A stretch of DNA of 52,530 nt from Bacillus sp. (in: firmicutes) (GTDB taxonomy: Bacteria; Bacillota; Bacilli; Bacillales; Bacillaceae): the NCBI GenBank assembly GCA_031180805.1, contig JAPSLL010000028.1, positions 1-52,530 on the forward strand, written 5' to 3'. Positions 51,123 through 52,530 of the stretch are shown piece by piece; position 1 is the first letter of the stretch, and each line of letters opens with the position of its first letter. Below the pieces are notes generated by a model. It was not told where the DNA came from, made no database searches, and saw nothing but the letters and a program-made list of their open reading frames with translations. Both the position numbers and the translations under genes were made by a program.

Positions 51123-52253
51123 TTAAATAACAAACTTCGATTCATTAGAACTTTTAGAAACGGCACTTGTAGAATTTCTTATGACAATTTCGGGTTCGTA
51201 AACCTTTTGTCTCGTTTCCTCCCAATCACCATTTTCAACAGCAGATACAATCCACTTTGCTGCTTCAATTCCCATATCCATCTTTGGATGAGTAACAGAT
51301 GTTAACTTTATTTCACTTGCCTCTGCTAAATAAGAATCATCATACCCAACAATTGATAATTCATCAGGCACTTTAATTTCAAGATCCCTTAACACATTTA
51401 GCACTTTAATTGCAATTTCATCGTTGTAACAAACAATTCCCGTCGGTTTCTCGTCTGAAACGAGTATATCCTTCATTTTTTGAAGATATGATCCTTCTTT
51501 TTCCTCTGTTGTATACGTAACAATCATTTCTGGGAAAAACTGAATATTATTCTCACGAAATGCTCTAATAAAGCCTTGCATCCGGTTTAACCCTTGATTA
51601 TCGTCACTTTTAAAAATCCCGATAACTTTCGTATGACCAAGTTTTATTAAATGGTCCGTTGCGATAAAACCGCCTTTTTCATCATCAAGAATGATATTTG
51701 GAGGATTTAATTGTGGATAATATTGATTTATCATTAAGTAGGGAATTTGGTTTTGTTCCATTTCAAGATAATAATGAAGGTTTGGATTATAGCTACTACT
51801 TCTTGTTGGTTCTACGATTAAGCCATCAATATTTCGGCTTAACATCGCCTCTAAACATTGCTTTTCCTTTTCAGGATCATTATCAGTACATGCAAATGTT
51901 AAAGAGTAGCCATGTGATGAAAGGTATGATTCAATTCCTTTAATAATTGATGGGAAAATATAATCAGAAATATAGGTTGTAATAACACCAATATTTTTTC
52001 CTGTCGAGCTTACTGGCTGAATTTGGATTTGTTCACGTCGGTTCGATACAAATGTACCTGCCCCTTGCTCACGATATAACCAGCCTTCATGAACTAAGTC
52101 ACCAACAGCCTGCCTCACTGTATGTCGACTCACTTCGAACATTTTTACTAGCTCATTTTCCGAATATATTTTTTCTCCAGGTAAAACCTTTCCTTCATCT
52201 ATCCATTCTTTTATTTGATTTTTAACCATGCTTGCTTTTGTTTGTTGAGCCAT
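51123..52253 (-). CDS. araR: AraR, arabinose-responsive repressor
   Basis: A 376-aa chimeric repressor: a GntR-type winged helix (about 8-72, with NELVKMFEVSRHTVRQAVG) fused to a LacI/GalR-type sugar-binding domain (about 88-360, IGVITTYISDYIFPSIIKGI and GYDDSYLAEASEIKLTSVTHP). It represses the ara and abn genes until L-arabinose binds. It is first in the leftward unit araR-araM-HAD-YesL, whereas in B. subtilis araR is divergent beside araE. An AraR-like site 37 bp upstream indicates autorepression. GTGGTGACATA precedes the ATG. Confidence 0.95.
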   Translation of the reverse strand: MAQQTKASMVKNQIKEWIDEGKVLPGEKIYSENELVKMFEVSRHTVRQAVGDLVHEGWLYREQGAGTFVSNRREQIQIQPVSSTGKNIGVITTYISDYIFPSIIKGIESYLSSHGYSLTFACTDNDPEKEKQCLEAMLSRNIDGLIVEPTRSSSYNPNLHYYLEMEQNQIPYLMINQYYPQLNPPNIILDDEKGGFIATDHLIKLGHTKVIGIFKSDDNQGLNRMQGFIRAFRENNIQFFPEMIVTYTTEEKEGSYLQKMKDILVSDEKPTGIVCYNDEIAIKVLNVLRDLEIKVPDELSIVGYDDSYLAEASEIKLTSVTHPKMDMGIEAAKWIVSAVENGDWEETRQKVYEPEIVIRNSTSAVSKSSNESKFVI

Positions 52254-52289
52254 TATGTCACCACTTTCAGCTTGTATGTTACGAATTCA

Positions 52290-52305
52290 ACTTATTCGTA
52301 CAACT
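52290..52305. promoter_or_regulatory. AraR-like operator of araR
   Basis: ACTTATTCGTACAACT matches the AraR pattern in the right half (CGTACAA) and at several left positions. It lies about 37 bp upstream of the araR start, consistent with autorepression. Confidence 0.55.
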
Positions 52306-52368
52306 AAAAACATTATACACTAAGAACAAGGATTTTTAAAAGATTCTTTCTTCTAACAACTTTTTATT

Positions 52369-52530
52369 CCGAAAAGCGGAAGTGTCTTGATCAGCCCCGA
52401 CAAGCATAAGACGCAAAAGAAATGGAGGTGTTCTTTACCTTCAATTCTTTTGTGGCTTATGACCTCGAGGGACTAGGCACTGGAGCTAGACATCCCGAAA
52501 AGCGGAAGTGCCTTGATCAGCCCCGACAAG
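52369..52530. repeat. intergenic repeat with two direct copies and a cruciform core
   Basis: A 36-bp unit beginning CCGAAAAGCGGAAGTG and ending CAGCCCCGACAAG occurs at 52369-52404 and 52495-52530, differing at one base (T/C). Between them CATAAG-C-CAAAAGAA and TTCTTTTG-G-CTTATG form inverted arms. The window ends exactly with the second copy, so the array may continue. Confidence 0.8.

Overview
The window reads as chromosomal DNA of a low-GC, endospore-forming Bacillaceae (Bacillus sensu lato). Pointers are a TnrA-type nitrogen regulator, a Spo0E-like phosphatase, two YjcZ-family micropeptides, AGGAGG-type ribosome sites with frequent TTG/GTG starts, SigA-like promoters, TPP riboswitches and a B. 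subtilis-style AraR regulon. The species cannot be named from sequence reading alone. I saw no prophage, insertion-sequence transposase, CRISPR array, tRNA or rRNA.

Layout. 1-6.4 kb: the first codons of a leftward gene, a small hypothetical gene, tnrA with a perfect TnrA box, a spo0E-like gene, a MOSC protein, thiC behind a TPP riboswitch and terminator, ymaF, then a secreted/membrane protein, yxcD and an unlisted 56-aa membrane peptide. 6.4-16 kb: a YhfE-type peptidase, small proteins (GreA-like, zinc ribbon, two YjcZ-like), copC-copD, an APC amino-acid permease, and a leftward proH-proJ pair. 16-25.5 kb: a SurA-like lipoprotein with a structured leader, a methyltransferase, the pyrimidine-salvage operon ylmB-tenA-thiZ-thiX-thiY behind a second TPP riboswitch, a BASS transporter, a VanW protein and a lipoprotein. 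25.5-31.6 kb: a xylose-type unit (xylR, a XylR operator, xylB, a Gfo/Idh/MocA oxidoreductase), glycerate kinase glxK behind five 21-bp repeats, and a strong candidate for an unrecognised structured RNA with its own promoter and terminator.

31.6-52.3 kb is one large arabinan/L-arabinose locus, all leftward: araR, araM, a HAD phosphatase, a YesL-like membrane protein; araN-araP-araQ-abfA plus an exo-acting GH43; a membrane-anchored and a cytosolic endo-arabinanase; araB-araD-araA-abf2 plus a Cys-rich DUF6171 protein; and secreted abnA. AraR-like operators lie before araR, araN and araB, and cre-like sites before araN and abnA. The inferred logic is: secreted and surface arabinanases cut arabinan, AraNPQ imports the oligosaccharides, cytosolic GH43/GH51 enzymes release arabinose, and AraA/B/D convert it to xylulose-5-phosphate. 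No MsmX-type ATPase for AraNPQ, no araE and no xylA are present in the window.

Strongest leads for new biology: the ~230-nt three-helix RNA at 31330-31559, the exact 21-bp ladder of TTGACA repeats before glxK, a leader with mutually exclusive hairpins at about 15846-15960, and an orphan, near-perfect Shine-Dalgarno sequence in the abnA leader. No computation was run; alignments and folds are by eye.
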